From: Oscillospiraceae bacterium
GTDB taxonomy: Bacteria; Bacillota; Clostridia; Oscillospirales; Ruminococcaceae
Length of the DNA: 64,000 nt
NCBI GenBank assembly: GCA_031282245.1
Contig: JAITEB010000027.1
Span: forward strand, 1-64,000
Direction of reading: 5' to 3'
Every line of letters begins with the position of its first letter. Position 1 is the first letter of the stretch. A program made the position numbers and the translations under genes. The notes under the pieces were generated by a model, which did no database searches, was not told the origin of the DNA, and saw only the letters and a program-made list of their open reading frames with translations. Positions 7,401 through 15,917 of the stretch are shown here, in pieces.

Positions 7401-9374
7401 TCAGATGATATCCATAGCAGCGAAATAACCGCCGTGCACTGCGTCGCGGATACATTTTGCGGTGAACGGGCTGCCCCATTCGGAATCGCCGACCGAGAAG
7501 AACATGCCGTACACGTCGCTTGCGCGCAGGCTTTCCACTGTTTCGCGGTTGGGCTTTACGCCCGCGGCATAAATTACAGTGTCGCAGGCAAGCACTTCTT
7601 CGCTGCCGTTGCCTTTCAAAACTTTTACGCCCTCGTCCAGAATTTCAATAACCCTGGTCTTGATCAGCACGTTAGTTTTAAGTTCCAGCATTTCGTCCAG
7701 CGCCGCTTTGTGGATGGGATTGGCGTCTTTGGCAATTTCGTCGGTCATTTCAACAATCGTGACCTCGCGACCGCAATCGGCGAAGTGCAGCCCAACTTCC
7801 ACGCCCATCATGCCGCCGCCGATCATGACGACTTTCTGGCCTATCTTGTCCTGGTTGAAATAGGAATCATAGGCGTAAAGCACATGAGCTCTGTCAATAC
7901 CGGGAATCGGCGGGGTGACTTTGCTGGAACCGACCGCCGCAATAATGGCGTAAGGTCTCTCGTATTCCAGCAGTTCGGGGGTGACTTCTGTATTAAGGCG
8001 GACGTCAATCCTTTTTTTCTTAACCTGATCAATCAGCCAGTTTTTATAGCGGCAAAGCGCCTCTTTATGGCAGTCGTGATCGGTGAATTTGAGCTTGCCG
8101 CCCAGGGAATCGGTCTTTTCGCAAAGAATGACGTCGTGTCCGCGCTCGGCCGCAGTGATAGCAGCCTGCATGCCGCCGGGACCCCCGCCGACTACAAGCA
8201 CTTTGCGGCTCTGCCTGACGTCCGGGGTGCGGATGGTGTAAATCTCATTGCCCATAATGGGATTGACGTCGCATTCGTTGCGGGCTTTATATTTGTTGCC
8301 AAGGCAATTGATACAGCGCGTGCAGGGCCGGACTTCTTTTTTAAGCCCGGAGAAAACCTTGCGGGGCAGCATGGGGTCGGAGATAATCGCGCGGCTCATG
8401 GCGACAAAATCGCACTTCTCCTCTTCGATATAGCGGTCGCAAAGCTCGGGATCCCACAGCGCGCCAACGCTGGCGACGGGGATTTTTACGCCGCCCTTCT
8501 TGAACGCCTCAGCCAGGTGAATGTTGCAGCCGTGCGGGGTGAAAATAGTGGGGAAGGTGTACTGACGGGAAGAGTAATAGGAACCGGAGGAGACGTGCAG
8601 AATGTCTACATATTCTTCCAGCATTTTGCCGAACTCGACGGCCTCTTCCATGGTGGAGCCGCCGTCCAGGTGTTCGTCACCGCTCATACGGTATTCAATA
8701 ATAAAATTCTTGCCGCAGCGCTCACGGATTTTCCGGCAGACCATCAGCGGGAAGCGGGCCCGGTTTTCCAGCGAACCGCCGTATTTGTCCTTGCGCTGGT
8801 TGGTCAGCTTGGAGAAGAACTGCGCCAGCAGCCAGCCGTGCGCGCCGTGCAGCATGACCATGGGAAAGTTGGAGAATTGGGCGTACCAGGCCGCTTCGGC
8901 GAAGTCGTTCGCGACCATTTCCATCATATCCTCATCCATGGCCTCCACAACCACGCCGTCCTCGCGGGTATATCCCATGGGTCCGATTGGGTTTTTGCCG
9001 TCGATAAATATCGGGTCTGTCGCGTCGCCGCAGTGGAAAAGCTGAATATTCGGCTGAGCGCCGTGGCGCTGAATCGCGCCGGTAAGCTTAAGCCAGTTCT
9101 GGGTGGGGTACCAGCCTTTTTCCTCATCGGGGACAAGTATGTCGCCGTCCGTGCGGCGCATGGAGCGCCCGTGCCGGCTGATGGCGGTTTCGCCCAGAGT
9201 GACGATGGCCGCTCCGCCTCTGGCGCGGTCCTCATGGTTCAAAATAGTGTGCGGGTCGGGCGCGCCGGTAACATCCGGCCAGACGAAGCCCACGGGCGCC
9301 GCCATAATACGATTACGAAAAGTGATCCCTTTAATAGTGATTGGAGCCGCCAGATTTTTAAATTCTTTCGCCAT
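7401..9374 (-). CDS. Old-Yellow-Enzyme-type NADH:flavin oxidoreductase / enoate-dienoyl-CoA reductase
   Basis: A 657-residue flavin/iron-sulfur enzyme of the 2,4-dienoyl-CoA reductase, enoate reductase and BaiCD/BaiH family, which reduces activated C=C bonds with NAD(P)H. The N-terminal FMN barrel has HGAHGWLLAQF (about 176-186) and NQRKDKYGGSLENR. The 4Fe-4S site is Cys351, 354, 357 and 368. The C-terminal half has an FAD-binding GGGPGG (about 396-401) and an NAD(P)-binding GGGMMG (about 519-524). Length and domain order match complete members. AAGGAG precedes the ATG. It lies 54 bp downstream of the MFS gene on the same strand, suggesting a transporter-enzyme operon. The exact substrate cannot be read from sequence. 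Confidence 0.9.
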   Translation of the reverse strand: MAKEFKNLAAPITIKGITFRNRIMAAPVGFVWPDVTGAPDPHTILNHEDRARGGAAIVTLGETAISRHGRSMRRTDGDILVPDEEKGWYPTQNWLKLTGAIQRHGAQPNIQLFHCGDATDPIFIDGKNPIGPMGYTREDGVVVEAMDEDMMEMVANDFAEAAWYAQFSNFPMVMLHGAHGWLLAQFFSKLTNQRKDKYGGSLENRARFPLMVCRKIRERCGKNFIIEYRMSGDEHLDGGSTMEEAVEFGKMLEEYVDILHVSSGSYYSSRQYTFPTIFTPHGCNIHLAEAFKKGGVKIPVASVGALWDPELCDRYIEEEKCDFVAMSRAIISDPMLPRKVFSGLKKEVRPCTRCINCLGNKYKARNECDVNPIMGNEIYTIRTPDVRQSRKVLVVGGGPGGMQAAITAAERGHDVILCEKTDSLGGKLKFTDHDCHKEALCRYKNWLIDQVKKKRIDVRLNTEVTPELLEYERPYAIIAAVGSSKVTPPIPGIDRAHVLYAYDSYFNQDKIGQKVVMIGGGMMGVEVGLHFADCGREVTIVEMTDEIAKDANPIHKAALDEMLELKTNVLIKTRVIEILDEGVKVLKGNGSEEVLACDTVIYAAGVKPNRETVESLRASDVYGMFFSVGDSEWGSPFTAKCIRDAVHGGYFAAMDII

Positions 9375-9428
9375 AATAAACTCCTTAGTTTTTATTATAA
9401 TATAAATTGTGAAGCTCTTCCCGGCGCA

Positions 9429-10628
9429 TTAAGCCGCTTTGCTTGCCTCTTGATAGTGTTTGCCGTTCTTAATACCCCATATAATGGCAATAACTGTAGT
9501 CAGCACGCCCCAGACCACCGCGACCTGATAGTTGCCGCGCGCGGTGGAAGCGCCGGTGATCAGCTCGGCAATCGGGTTGATCACATAGGGGCAAATCATG
9601 GAGCCAAGCGTTTGACTGCCCATAAACAGTCCCATTGCGCCGGCGACTTTTTCCGGGGGAACCACGCGGGACATAGCGTGCATACCGCCGACAAAGCCAA
9701 AGGTAAAGCCCAGGTTGATGCAGCACATGCCGATAAAATACACGGGGACATTGGCGGCGATATAAGAGAAGAACAGCCCGGCTGTGAGAAGCAGCGCGCC
9801 AGCCCAAAGAATGTGCTGTTTGAGTTTTTCGCTGATGGTTTTATAAAGTATGCCTGCCAGAATGCTGGCAAAGCCCGAGACGGAGGAGACAATTCCGGCC
9901 ACAGCCGAACCTTGCGAGAGCTGCTCATCCAGCAGCATTGCGGAGTTGATCATACTTGCCGCAAATGTGATCGCAAACATGAGGATGAAAATAGCCACAG
10001 GCCAGGAAGCGGGGTGCCAGCCTTTGGATACCGGAGCGCCTTCCTGAGAGACCGGGCCGGCTGTCTGGGACTTTTTGTCCATAGGCAGGCAGAAGATCAC
10101 AAGCAGAAGGGTGGGGACGCAAAGCAGTCCCGTCAGATAAACGTTGGACCAGCGGGCGGCCGCAAACAGGCCCGCGGCGAACATCATAATCATGGAACCC
10201 GCCTGCTGCGAAGAACCGTTGATGCCAAAAATCCTGCTGCGTTCCGGCTCTTCAAAGAGCTGCGTAATCAATGTGCTGCCCAGAGTAAGCGTGATTCCCT
10301 GCCCCGCGCCCATCAGCAGAGATGAAATGTAGAGATAAACAATGCTGCCGTTCAGCGCCAGGGGGAAAAGCGCGCCGGCGACGATCAGCGCCGCGCCAAG
10401 CGTAACCAGAGGCTTTACCCTGAATTTCCCGGCCAAGCCTCCGGAAATGAGCGTCAGGGGGAAGGAGCCTATCATGCCAAAAGTCATGATCAGCTGGATG
10501 TTCGCTCTGCTGACGTCGGGAAAAGCCGCGCCTATTGTGGCCATAGCCGGAGCAATAAAGGCGTTTGCCATACCCACAAAACCCAGGGAGAGCACCGCAA
10601 ATTTTACGGCGAGGGACTGTTTTTTCAT
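9429..10628 (-). CDS. MFS transporter
   Basis: A 399-residue major facilitator with about 12 hydrophobic segments and a polar central loop (PMDKKSQTAGPVSQEG) near the middle. The typical loop motif after helix 2 is recognisable as GGLAGKFRVKP. The frame is open to a TTG at 10637, but the ATG at 10628 (MKKQSLAVKF) is preceded by AAAGGATGG and fits better. It is the first gene of a two-gene unit with the flavin oxidoreductase and is divergent from the AraC regulator, so it probably imports the substrate or exports the product of that enzyme. The substrate is unknown. Confidence 0.88.
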   Translation of the reverse strand: MKKQSLAVKFAVLSLGFVGMANAFIAPAMATIGAAFPDVSRANIQLIMTFGMIGSFPLTLISGGLAGKFRVKPLVTLGAALIVAGALFPLALNGSIVYLYISSLLMGAGQGITLTLGSTLITQLFEEPERSRIFGINGSSQQAGSMIMMFAAGLFAAARWSNVYLTGLLCVPTLLLVIFCLPMDKKSQTAGPVSQEGAPVSKGWHPASWPVAIFILMFAITFAASMINSAMLLDEQLSQGSAVAGIVSSVSGFASILAGILYKTISEKLKQHILWAGALLLTAGLFFSYIAANVPVYFIGMCCINLGFTFGFVGGMHAMSRVVPPEKVAGAMGLFMGSQTLGSMICPYVINPIAELITGASTARGNYQVAVVWGVLTTVIAIIWGIKNGKHYQEASKAA

Positions 10629-10720
10629 AAAAACCAACCCATCCTTTCATACTGCTTCTTGCGTTTTTGTCTGCTTTATCGCAGTTCACAGCCGGAATAT
10701 TCACGTCTGTGTGCAAGCTT

Positions 10721-10832
10721 AGTATAAGATTTTTCACAAAAACGCAATTGTAAATAACGGAATTTTAGCGTTTATATATAAAAAGCGGGATTTTTCACAA
10801 ATAATGCAAATCGGCATTTCCGATTTATGCAA
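10721..10832. promoter_or_regulatory. Candidate operator region between MFS-reductase operon and AraC gene
   Basis: The 13-base sequence GATTTTTCACAAA occurs twice in direct orientation, at 10728-10740 and 10789-10801, 61 bp apart (about six helical turns). A dyad AAATCGG-5 nt-CCGATTT lies at about 10809-10827. On the minus strand TATACT (10726-10721) is a plausible minus-10 for the MFS gene, with only a weak minus-35 (ATTGCG/TTGCGT). Direct repeats of this kind are typical AraC-family sites. The rest of 10629-11045 shows no gene. Confidence 0.5.
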
Positions 10833-11045
10833 TACAAAAAGTAATTTAACTGCTGAAATAGACAGGAGCGAATTCGATAAAGTTTTTCCACATATTATCG
10901 CGGATTCTGTCAATATTACGCGCTTGATTGTAATACGTCGCTGCAATATAATAATATTGTGTCCATTTTTTTGCGCGCTTTGCGAAAACCAAAAACAGCG
11001 TTTTCCCCTGCCCGCATTTATCCAGTCATGTAGGAGGCATATAGA

Positions 11046-11864
11046 ATGAACCAGCACAGCTGGCCAGCTATAAGGGCAATCGTCCCGATTCAGCCCGACG
11101 TCAGAAGAAAAACGCGCTCGTATACTGCAAAGTTAATTGAGTGGAATCCTTACGCTAAAAAAAGTATGGCTCTTTTTTTTCAGTTTGAAACCGGGGAAGG
11201 CCCCGGCAGCCTGGAAATTATTCCTGATAACTGCATAAATTTCTTTTTTTGCCGCGAAGACGTGCCGTCCGCTCTGGTTTCAGGCTTTGGCCTGAAACGG
11301 GAAATCCGGCAGCTTGAACCAAACGCGCTGTATTTCGGCGTAAAGCCCTATACCGTCCAGGGCGTGAGACAGCATCGGATTGGCTGGGGCGAAACGGTCG
11401 GTGAAATGACGGATTTTTTCGAGATGTTTGGCAGACAGGCGGTTGTGGAGCAGATCTGCCTTGCGGAAAATTTTGAAAAGCGGATAAGCCTGTTTCAGGA
11501 CTTTGCGAAAACTCATCTGATCAACGAAAACTACTGTCCCGATCTGGTCGAATATTCCGAACTGATGATGTGCAGCGCGCGGGGCAACCTGAAAATTGAG
11601 GAATTAAGCAGAAAACTCGGCTATACTTCCCGCCACTGCCGGGAACATTTCAAGAACGCCCACGGCATTTCTATCAAGTGCTACAGCGAGATTCTGCGCT
11701 TTCAAAACGCGGTGCGCATGATGGAAGAGAATTCCTGCTCTATAGCTGACATTGTTTTTGAAAATAACTATTATGATCAGAGCCACCTTATCCGGGAATT
11801 CAAAAGATTCACGGACTTCACCCCGGTCGATTTCAGGAAACGCTACATGCAGCGGGACTCATAA
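11046..11864 (+). CDS. AraC-family transcriptional regulator
   Basis: A 272-residue regulator. The N-terminal 160 residues form a beta-rich sensor part (MALFFQFETGEGPGSLEIIPDNC). The C-terminal 100 residues hold the two helix-turn-helix motifs of the AraC domain: LKIEELSRKLGYTSRHCREHFKNAHG, split as helix 1-2, and then IADIVFENNYYDQSHLIREFKRFTDFTP, the second motif with its usual F-x-D-x-SH-x-RxFK pattern. GGAGG precedes the ATG. It is divergent from the MFS-reductase operon and upstream of the NTF2-ALDH-Ptb-Buk genes, so it is the likely regulator of both. The inducer is unknown; the N-terminal domain is not the classic arabinose cupin. Confidence 0.9.
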   Translation: MNQHSWPAIRAIVPIQPDVRRKTRSYTAKLIEWNPYAKKSMALFFQFETGEGPGSLEIIPDNCINFFFCREDVPSALVSGFGLKREIRQLEPNALYFGVKPYTVQGVRQHRIGWGETVGEMTDFFEMFGRQAVVEQICLAENFEKRISLFQDFAKTHLINENYCPDLVEYSELMMCSARGNLKIEELSRKLGYTSRHCREHFKNAHGISIKCYSEILRFQNAVRMMEENSCSIADIVFENNYYDQSHLIREFKRFTDFTPVDFRKRYMQRDS

Positions 11865-11959
11865 ATCGGACCGCCCTCCGCTTTTTACAATTCCGCGCAC
11901 ATGCTGCCGTGATAAAGTGAATTTGACCGCTAATTCATTCACGCAAGGAGGATTTACTA

Positions 11960-12343
11960 ATGTTAAATGATCCGTCAAGGGACAGCGAGCAGGTTCGCCA
12001 GGTGATGGAAAGTTATGTCCGCGGCACTTACACCGGCGACGCGGAGCTGCTGAAACGCTGCTTCCATCCAAAAGCGGCAATGAGCGGCTATCTTGGCAAT
12101 CAGCTTATTATTGCCACTCCGGAACCGTTTTTTCAGGATATTGCCGGCAGTCCGTCCATGGAGACGGCGGGATATAATTATCAGGGAGAAATAAAAAGCC
12201 TGCAAGTAACTGGCGAAATTGCTCTGGCCGTGCTGTACGAAACCGAATTCAGGGGTTCCGTCACCATGGAAAGCCACTTCCAGCTCATCAGAGAAAACGG
12301 GGTATGGATGATTATCTCCAAGAATTTCACAACAATAGGCTGA
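11960..12343 (+). CDS. NTF2-like / SnoaL-fold protein (putative lumazine-binding family)
   Basis: A 127-residue protein with the NTF2-like cone fold. It starts with a helical segment (QVRQVMESYVRGTYTGDAELLKRCFHPKA), which is the family pattern, then alternates beta strands ending ENGVWMIISKNFTTIG. Such proteins range from non-catalytic binders to dehydratases and isomerases (for example the bile-acid dehydratase BaiE and ketosteroid isomerase). Here His46 and neighbouring acidic residues could form a pocket, but no catalytic set is diagnostic. AAGGAGG precedes the ATG. It lies 95 bp after the AraC gene and is closed off by a strong terminator, so it may be co-transcribed with the regulator. 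Confidence 0.75.
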   Translation: MLNDPSRDSEQVRQVMESYVRGTYTGDAELLKRCFHPKAAMSGYLGNQLIIATPEPFFQDIAGSPSMETAGYNYQGEIKSLQVTGEIALAVLYETEFRGSVTMESHFQLIRENGVWMIISKNFTTIG

Positions 12344-12363
12344 ATCAAGCTATCCGCATATCT

Positions 12364-12402
12364 AAAACGGCAGTTCCGGCGCTGTGCCGGAACTGCCGTT
12401 TT
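12364..12402. terminator. Intrinsic terminator after the NTF2-like gene
   Basis: A 17-bp perfect stem (12364-12380 with 12386-12402) with a 5-nt loop follows the stop by 20 bases. The A/T ends of the stem allow termination in either direction. It separates the NTF2-like gene from the aldehyde dehydrogenase operon, which must then have its own promoter in 12403-12490. Confidence 0.85.
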
Positions 12403-12502
12403 ATACTATATCCACAAAACAAATTGCAGTAATATTAAAATATCCTACGAATATCACAATATCAACTGGTAAAAAATAATACTCAGGAGGAACTACACTA
12501 TA

Positions 12503-13882
12503 ATGGAAAGCAATCTGTTGGTAAATACGCTTATCGGCAACGCGCGAAAGGCCCTGGCCGGCGTCGCGGACTATACTCAGGCGCAGGCGGACGAAATGGT
12601 CCGCGCCATATGTCTTGCGTTTAAGGCGCATGGGGAGGAGCTTGCCCGCGAAACGGTGGAAGAAACCCGTCTCGGCAGGGTTGAGGATAAAATCGGCAAA
12701 AACATGGGCGTCGCGGACGGGCTGATGTGGTCCCTCAAGGGGAAAAAGAGCGTCGGCGTCATCGGCGAAGACAAAGAAAAAGGACTTGTGTATGTGGCGC
12801 ACCCAAAGGGCATTGTCGTGGTCGTCGCCCCCACCACGAATCCCAATATCACCGCGCTGTGCAACAGCGTCTTTGCCCTTAAGGGCAGAAACAGCGTGAT
12901 TATCTGCGCCCATCCGCGCGCGAAAAAAACCACCATACACACAGTGGAAATCATGAACGAAGCCCTGAAAAAGCTGGGCGCTCCGGAAAATCTGATTCAG
13001 GTGGTGCGCGAGCCCAGCATACCCCTGACGCAGGAATTGATGAAGGCGGCGGACGTCATAGTGGCCACCGGCGGGATGGCCATGGTCAAATCGGCCTATT
13101 CCAGCGGAGTTCCCGCTTTTGGCGTGGGCGCGGGCAATGTGCAGACTATTATCGACAGGGACTGCGATCTCAAAGAGGCGGCGGAGCAGATTGTCGTCGG
13201 ACGCAGCACCGACAACGGGCTGATTTGCGCCGGCAACCAGAGCGTTATCATGCCGGCGGAGCATGAGTCCGCGATGGTCGGCCATTTGCGCGAGGCGGGC
13301 GCCTATTACAGCGACAACCCCTATGTGGTCAGAAAATTTACCGAGCTGCTTTTCCCGGTCAGGGAAGACGGTTCCCGCCCCATCAATCCGCAGGTCGTCG
13401 GACAGAGCGCGGAATTTATCGCCGGTCTGGCCGGTATAGAAGTTCCCGGGGGAACTAAAGTCATTGCTCTCCGGGGCGAAAAGGCGGGGCCGGAAGAGAT
13501 ACTCTGCGCCGAAAAAATGTGCCCGGTGCTGGTCACGCTCACTTACCGCACTTTTGAAGAAGCGGTGCGGATGGCCAGAGAGAACCTGCTTTTCCAGGGA
13601 GCGGGACATTCGGCGGTTATACACTCCGGCAATCGCGAGCATATCGAGTACGCCGCCCAAAGGCTCCCGGTCTCACGTTTTCTGGTTAACCAGCCGGGAA
13701 TCGGCGCCGCCAACCCTTTCCTGAACAACGGCCTTAATCCGACGACTTCGCTTGGCTGCGGATCCTGGGGCAACAACTCCATTTCGGAAAACCTCACTTA
13801 TGAGCATCTGATCAATATTTCCCGCATCAGCTACAGTCTGGACAAAAGCGCTGTGCCGGGCGAACGGGATATATGGGGATAA
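12503..13882 (+). CDS. CoA-acylating aldehyde dehydrogenase
   Basis: The 459-residue protein belongs to the CoA-dependent aldehyde dehydrogenases (EutE/PduP, SucD, BldH, sulfoacetaldehyde dehydrogenase SauS). It converts an aldehyde, NAD+ and CoA to acyl-CoA and NADH. The catalytic cysteine is Cys242 in DNGLICAGNQS; the nucleotide part carries APTTNPN (about 109-115) and the FGVGAGN motif (about 206-212) typical of acylating members. There is no N-terminal encapsulation peptide for a microcompartment. It has an AGGAGG site and is the first gene of a run with a phosphate acyltransferase (13 bp gap) and a butyrate-type kinase. Together they would give acyl-CoA, acyl-phosphate, then acid plus ATP. 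Chain length of the aldehyde is not determined. Confidence 0.9.
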   Translation: MESNLLVNTLIGNARKALAGVADYTQAQADEMVRAICLAFKAHGEELARETVEETRLGRVEDKIGKNMGVADGLMWSLKGKKSVGVIGEDKEKGLVYVAHPKGIVVVVAPTTNPNITALCNSVFALKGRNSVIICAHPRAKKTTIHTVEIMNEALKKLGAPENLIQVVREPSIPLTQELMKAADVIVATGGMAMVKSAYSSGVPAFGVGAGNVQTIIDRDCDLKEAAEQIVVGRSTDNGLICAGNQSVIMPAEHESAMVGHLREAGAYYSDNPYVVRKFTELLFPVREDGSRPINPQVVGQSAEFIAGLAGIEVPGGTKVIALRGEKAGPEEILCAEKMCPVLVTLTYRTFEEAVRMARENLLFQGAGHSAVIHSGNREHIEYAAQRLPVSRFLVNQPGIGAANPFLNNGLNPTTSLGCGSWGNNSISENLTYEHLINISRISYSLDKSAVPGERDIWG

Positions 13883-13895
13883 AGGAGGAATCGCA

Positions 13896-14810
13896 ATGGT
13901 CCTGAAAAGCTTTGAACAGCTTATCGAACGGGTAAAAGCAAATCCTGTGCCCAGACGGGCGGCGGTGGCCTCCGCCGGGGACAGGCACACGCTTGAGGCT
14001 GTCTTCCAGGCGACGGACGACGGGCTGATTTACCCTCTTCTCACCGGAGAAAAACGTGAAATTTGCGCTATTTTAGATAAAATAGGAAGGTCGGCGGACG
14101 AATGCGACATTTACGATGAACCCGGAGCGGAAAAAGCGGCGGAAAGAGCCGTCGCTTTAGTACGGGAAGGCAGAGCCGATTTCCTGATTAAAGGGAAGCT
14201 TGAGACCTCCCAGTTACTGCGTCCTGTCGTCAGCCGGGAAACCGGTCTGCGCCGGGGCGGCGTAATGAGCCATATGGCCATACAGACTCTGCCGCGCTAT
14301 CACAAGATGATAGTCACCACCGACGGCGGAATGCTGCTGAATCCCACACTGGAGGAAAAAAAGGCGCTGATCCGGAACGCTGTGGAGTTTCTGCGCGCCA
14401 TCGGCTATGAGAATCCCAAAGTGGCGGTTCTGGCGGCCTCGGAAACAGTCAATTCCAAAATGCAGGACAGTTTAGACGGCGCGGAACTGAAAGCCATGAA
14501 CCAGAGGGGAGAAATCTCCGGCTGCATAGTCGAAGGGCCGATTTCCTTCGATTTGGCTATGGTGAAGGAGCGGGCCGCGGCCAAAGGCTATGAAAGCCCG
14601 GTTGCTGGCGACGCGGATATTTTAGTCTGCCCCAGTATCACCTGCGGGAATGTTTTGGGCAAAAGCTTTGTGGAAATGGCCGGCGCGGTTATGGCCGGGC
14701 TGGTTCTGGGCGCAAAAGTTCCCATTGTTTTGACTTCCAGAGGGTCTTCCTCGCTGGAAAAATATCTCTCAATCGCACTGGCGGCGGCCGGAACGGGGGC
14801 AAGCTCATGA
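13896..14810 (+). CDS. ptb: Phosphate acyltransferase (phosphate butyryltransferase type)
   Basis: A 304-residue member of the Pta/Ptb family, which swaps CoA for phosphate on an acyl group. The family shape is clear: LIKGKLETSQLLRPV in the first half, and the C-terminal ADILVCPSITCGNVLGKS and VPIVLTSRGSSSLEKYLSIALA segments that bind CoA/phosphate. Length matches Ptb (about 300) rather than Pta (about 330). AAAGGAGG lies before the ATG. Its last four bases overlap the kinase start (ATGA), showing translational coupling. Context fixes it between the CoA-acylating aldehyde dehydrogenase and the kinase. The natural acyl chain could be butyryl, isobutyryl, propionyl or another group. Confidence 0.88.
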   Translation: MVLKSFEQLIERVKANPVPRRAAVASAGDRHTLEAVFQATDDGLIYPLLTGEKREICAILDKIGRSADECDIYDEPGAEKAAERAVALVREGRADFLIKGKLETSQLLRPVVSRETGLRRGGVMSHMAIQTLPRYHKMIVTTDGGMLLNPTLEEKKALIRNAVEFLRAIGYENPKVAVLAASETVNSKMQDSLDGAELKAMNQRGEISGCIVEGPISFDLAMVKERAAAKGYESPVAGDADILVCPSITCGNVLGKSFVEMAGAVMAGLVLGAKVPIVLTSRGSSSLEKYLSIALAAAGTGASS

Positions 14811-15868
14811 AAGGAAAAATCCTGGTCATCAATCCGGGTTCCACTTCCACAAAAATCGCCATGTTCGACGAGGGACACAGGCAATGGGGCGTAAGCATCC
14901 CGCACTCGCCGGAGGAACTGGCGAAATATCCCGCCGTATATGATCAGCTTGACATGCGCTATCAGCTTGTCGTCCAGGCCGCGCGGGAGCAGGGGGAAAC
15001 GCTGGACGATCTGGCGGCGGTGGTTTCACGCGGAGGGCCTTTCGCTCCGGTGAAAAGCGGAGCCTATGAAGTCGGCGAAAAAATGCTCTATACTATGGAG
15101 CATAACCCTGTTGATCAGCACGTTTCCAACACCGGCGCGGGGATCGCCTGGAAAATCGCCCGGCCCAGAGGGATCAAAGCCTATATCTACGACTCGGTGA
15201 CTGTGGACGAGATGATCCCCGTCGCCCGCGTGACCGGTCTTCCGGAGATGTCAAGGCGGGGGCAGGGCCACAATCTGAATATGAGGGCGGCGGCAATAGC
15301 CGTCTGCGAAAAACTGAGGCTGGATTACTATGCGGTTAATATACTTGTGGCGCATCTCGGCGGCGGAATCACCCTGAGCCTGCACAGCAGGGGCAGGATT
15401 GTCGACATGATTTCCGACGACGAGGGACCCTTTTCTCCCGAGCGGGCCGGCGGACTGCCGGGCTTTCAGCTTGTGGAGGCGTGTTTCAGCGGGCAGTATG
15501 ACAAGAAGGGCTTTTTTAAGCACATCCAGCGCAATGGCGGCCTTATCGCCTATTTCGGCACCGCCGACATCCGTGACGTCGAGGCGATGATTGCCAGAGG
15601 CAACGAAAGGGCAAAACTGGTTTACGAGGCCATGGCGCTCTGCGTGGCCAAAAACCTGGCAAAACTTTCTGTTGTGACCGACGGCGCTATCGACAGGATT
15701 GTTCTTACCGGCGGAATCGCCTATTCAAAAAATTTCACGGACATGGTTGAAAAGCGCGTGAAATTTATTGCCCCTGTGGAAGTTCTGCCCGGCGAAAACG
15801 AAATGCAGGCGCTGTACGAAGGCGCGGCGCGCGTGCTTACCGGCGCGGAACAGGCGCGTCAGTTCTGA
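14807..15868 (+). CDS. buk: Butyrate kinase-type carboxylate kinase
   Basis: A 353-residue ASKHA-fold kinase that makes ATP from acyl-phosphate and ADP. Seen: the phosphate loop VINPGSTSTKIA near the start (residues 6-17), the GHNLNMRA block after GLPEMSRRG, the adenosine loop HLGGGITLSLH and the C-terminal LTGGIAYSKNF. These are the Buk signatures and its length is normal. It overlaps ptb by four bases. It is the energy-yielding last step of the ALDH-Ptb-Buk route. Activity on branched or other short acids cannot be excluded. Confidence 0.92.
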   Translation: MKGKILVINPGSTSTKIAMFDEGHRQWGVSIPHSPEELAKYPAVYDQLDMRYQLVVQAAREQGETLDDLAAVVSRGGPFAPVKSGAYEVGEKMLYTMEHNPVDQHVSNTGAGIAWKIARPRGIKAYIYDSVTVDEMIPVARVTGLPEMSRRGQGHNLNMRAAAIAVCEKLRLDYYAVNILVAHLGGGITLSLHSRGRIVDMISDDEGPFSPERAGGLPGFQLVEACFSGQYDKKGFFKHIQRNGGLIAYFGTADIRDVEAMIARGNERAKLVYEAMALCVAKNLAKLSVVTDGAIDRIVLTGGIAYSKNFTDMVEKRVKFIAPVEVLPGENEMQALYEGAARVLTGAEQARQF

Positions 15869-15917
15869 CGCAAAGCGCGATTCAAAAAATAATCAGCATT
15901 TTCAGAGGTGATTTTTT

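Noticed and set aside
7383..10325. A 980-codon plus-strand open frame opposite the flavin reductase and MFS genes
   Set aside because: Composition is that of an antisense shadow (His/Gln/Arg-rich, no domain), while the minus strand codes two clear families.
7401..12343. Calling the OYE-MFS-NTF2 group a bile-acid (bai) operon
   Set aside because: CoA ligase, CoA transferase and SDR genes of bai are missing; fold similarity alone is too weak.
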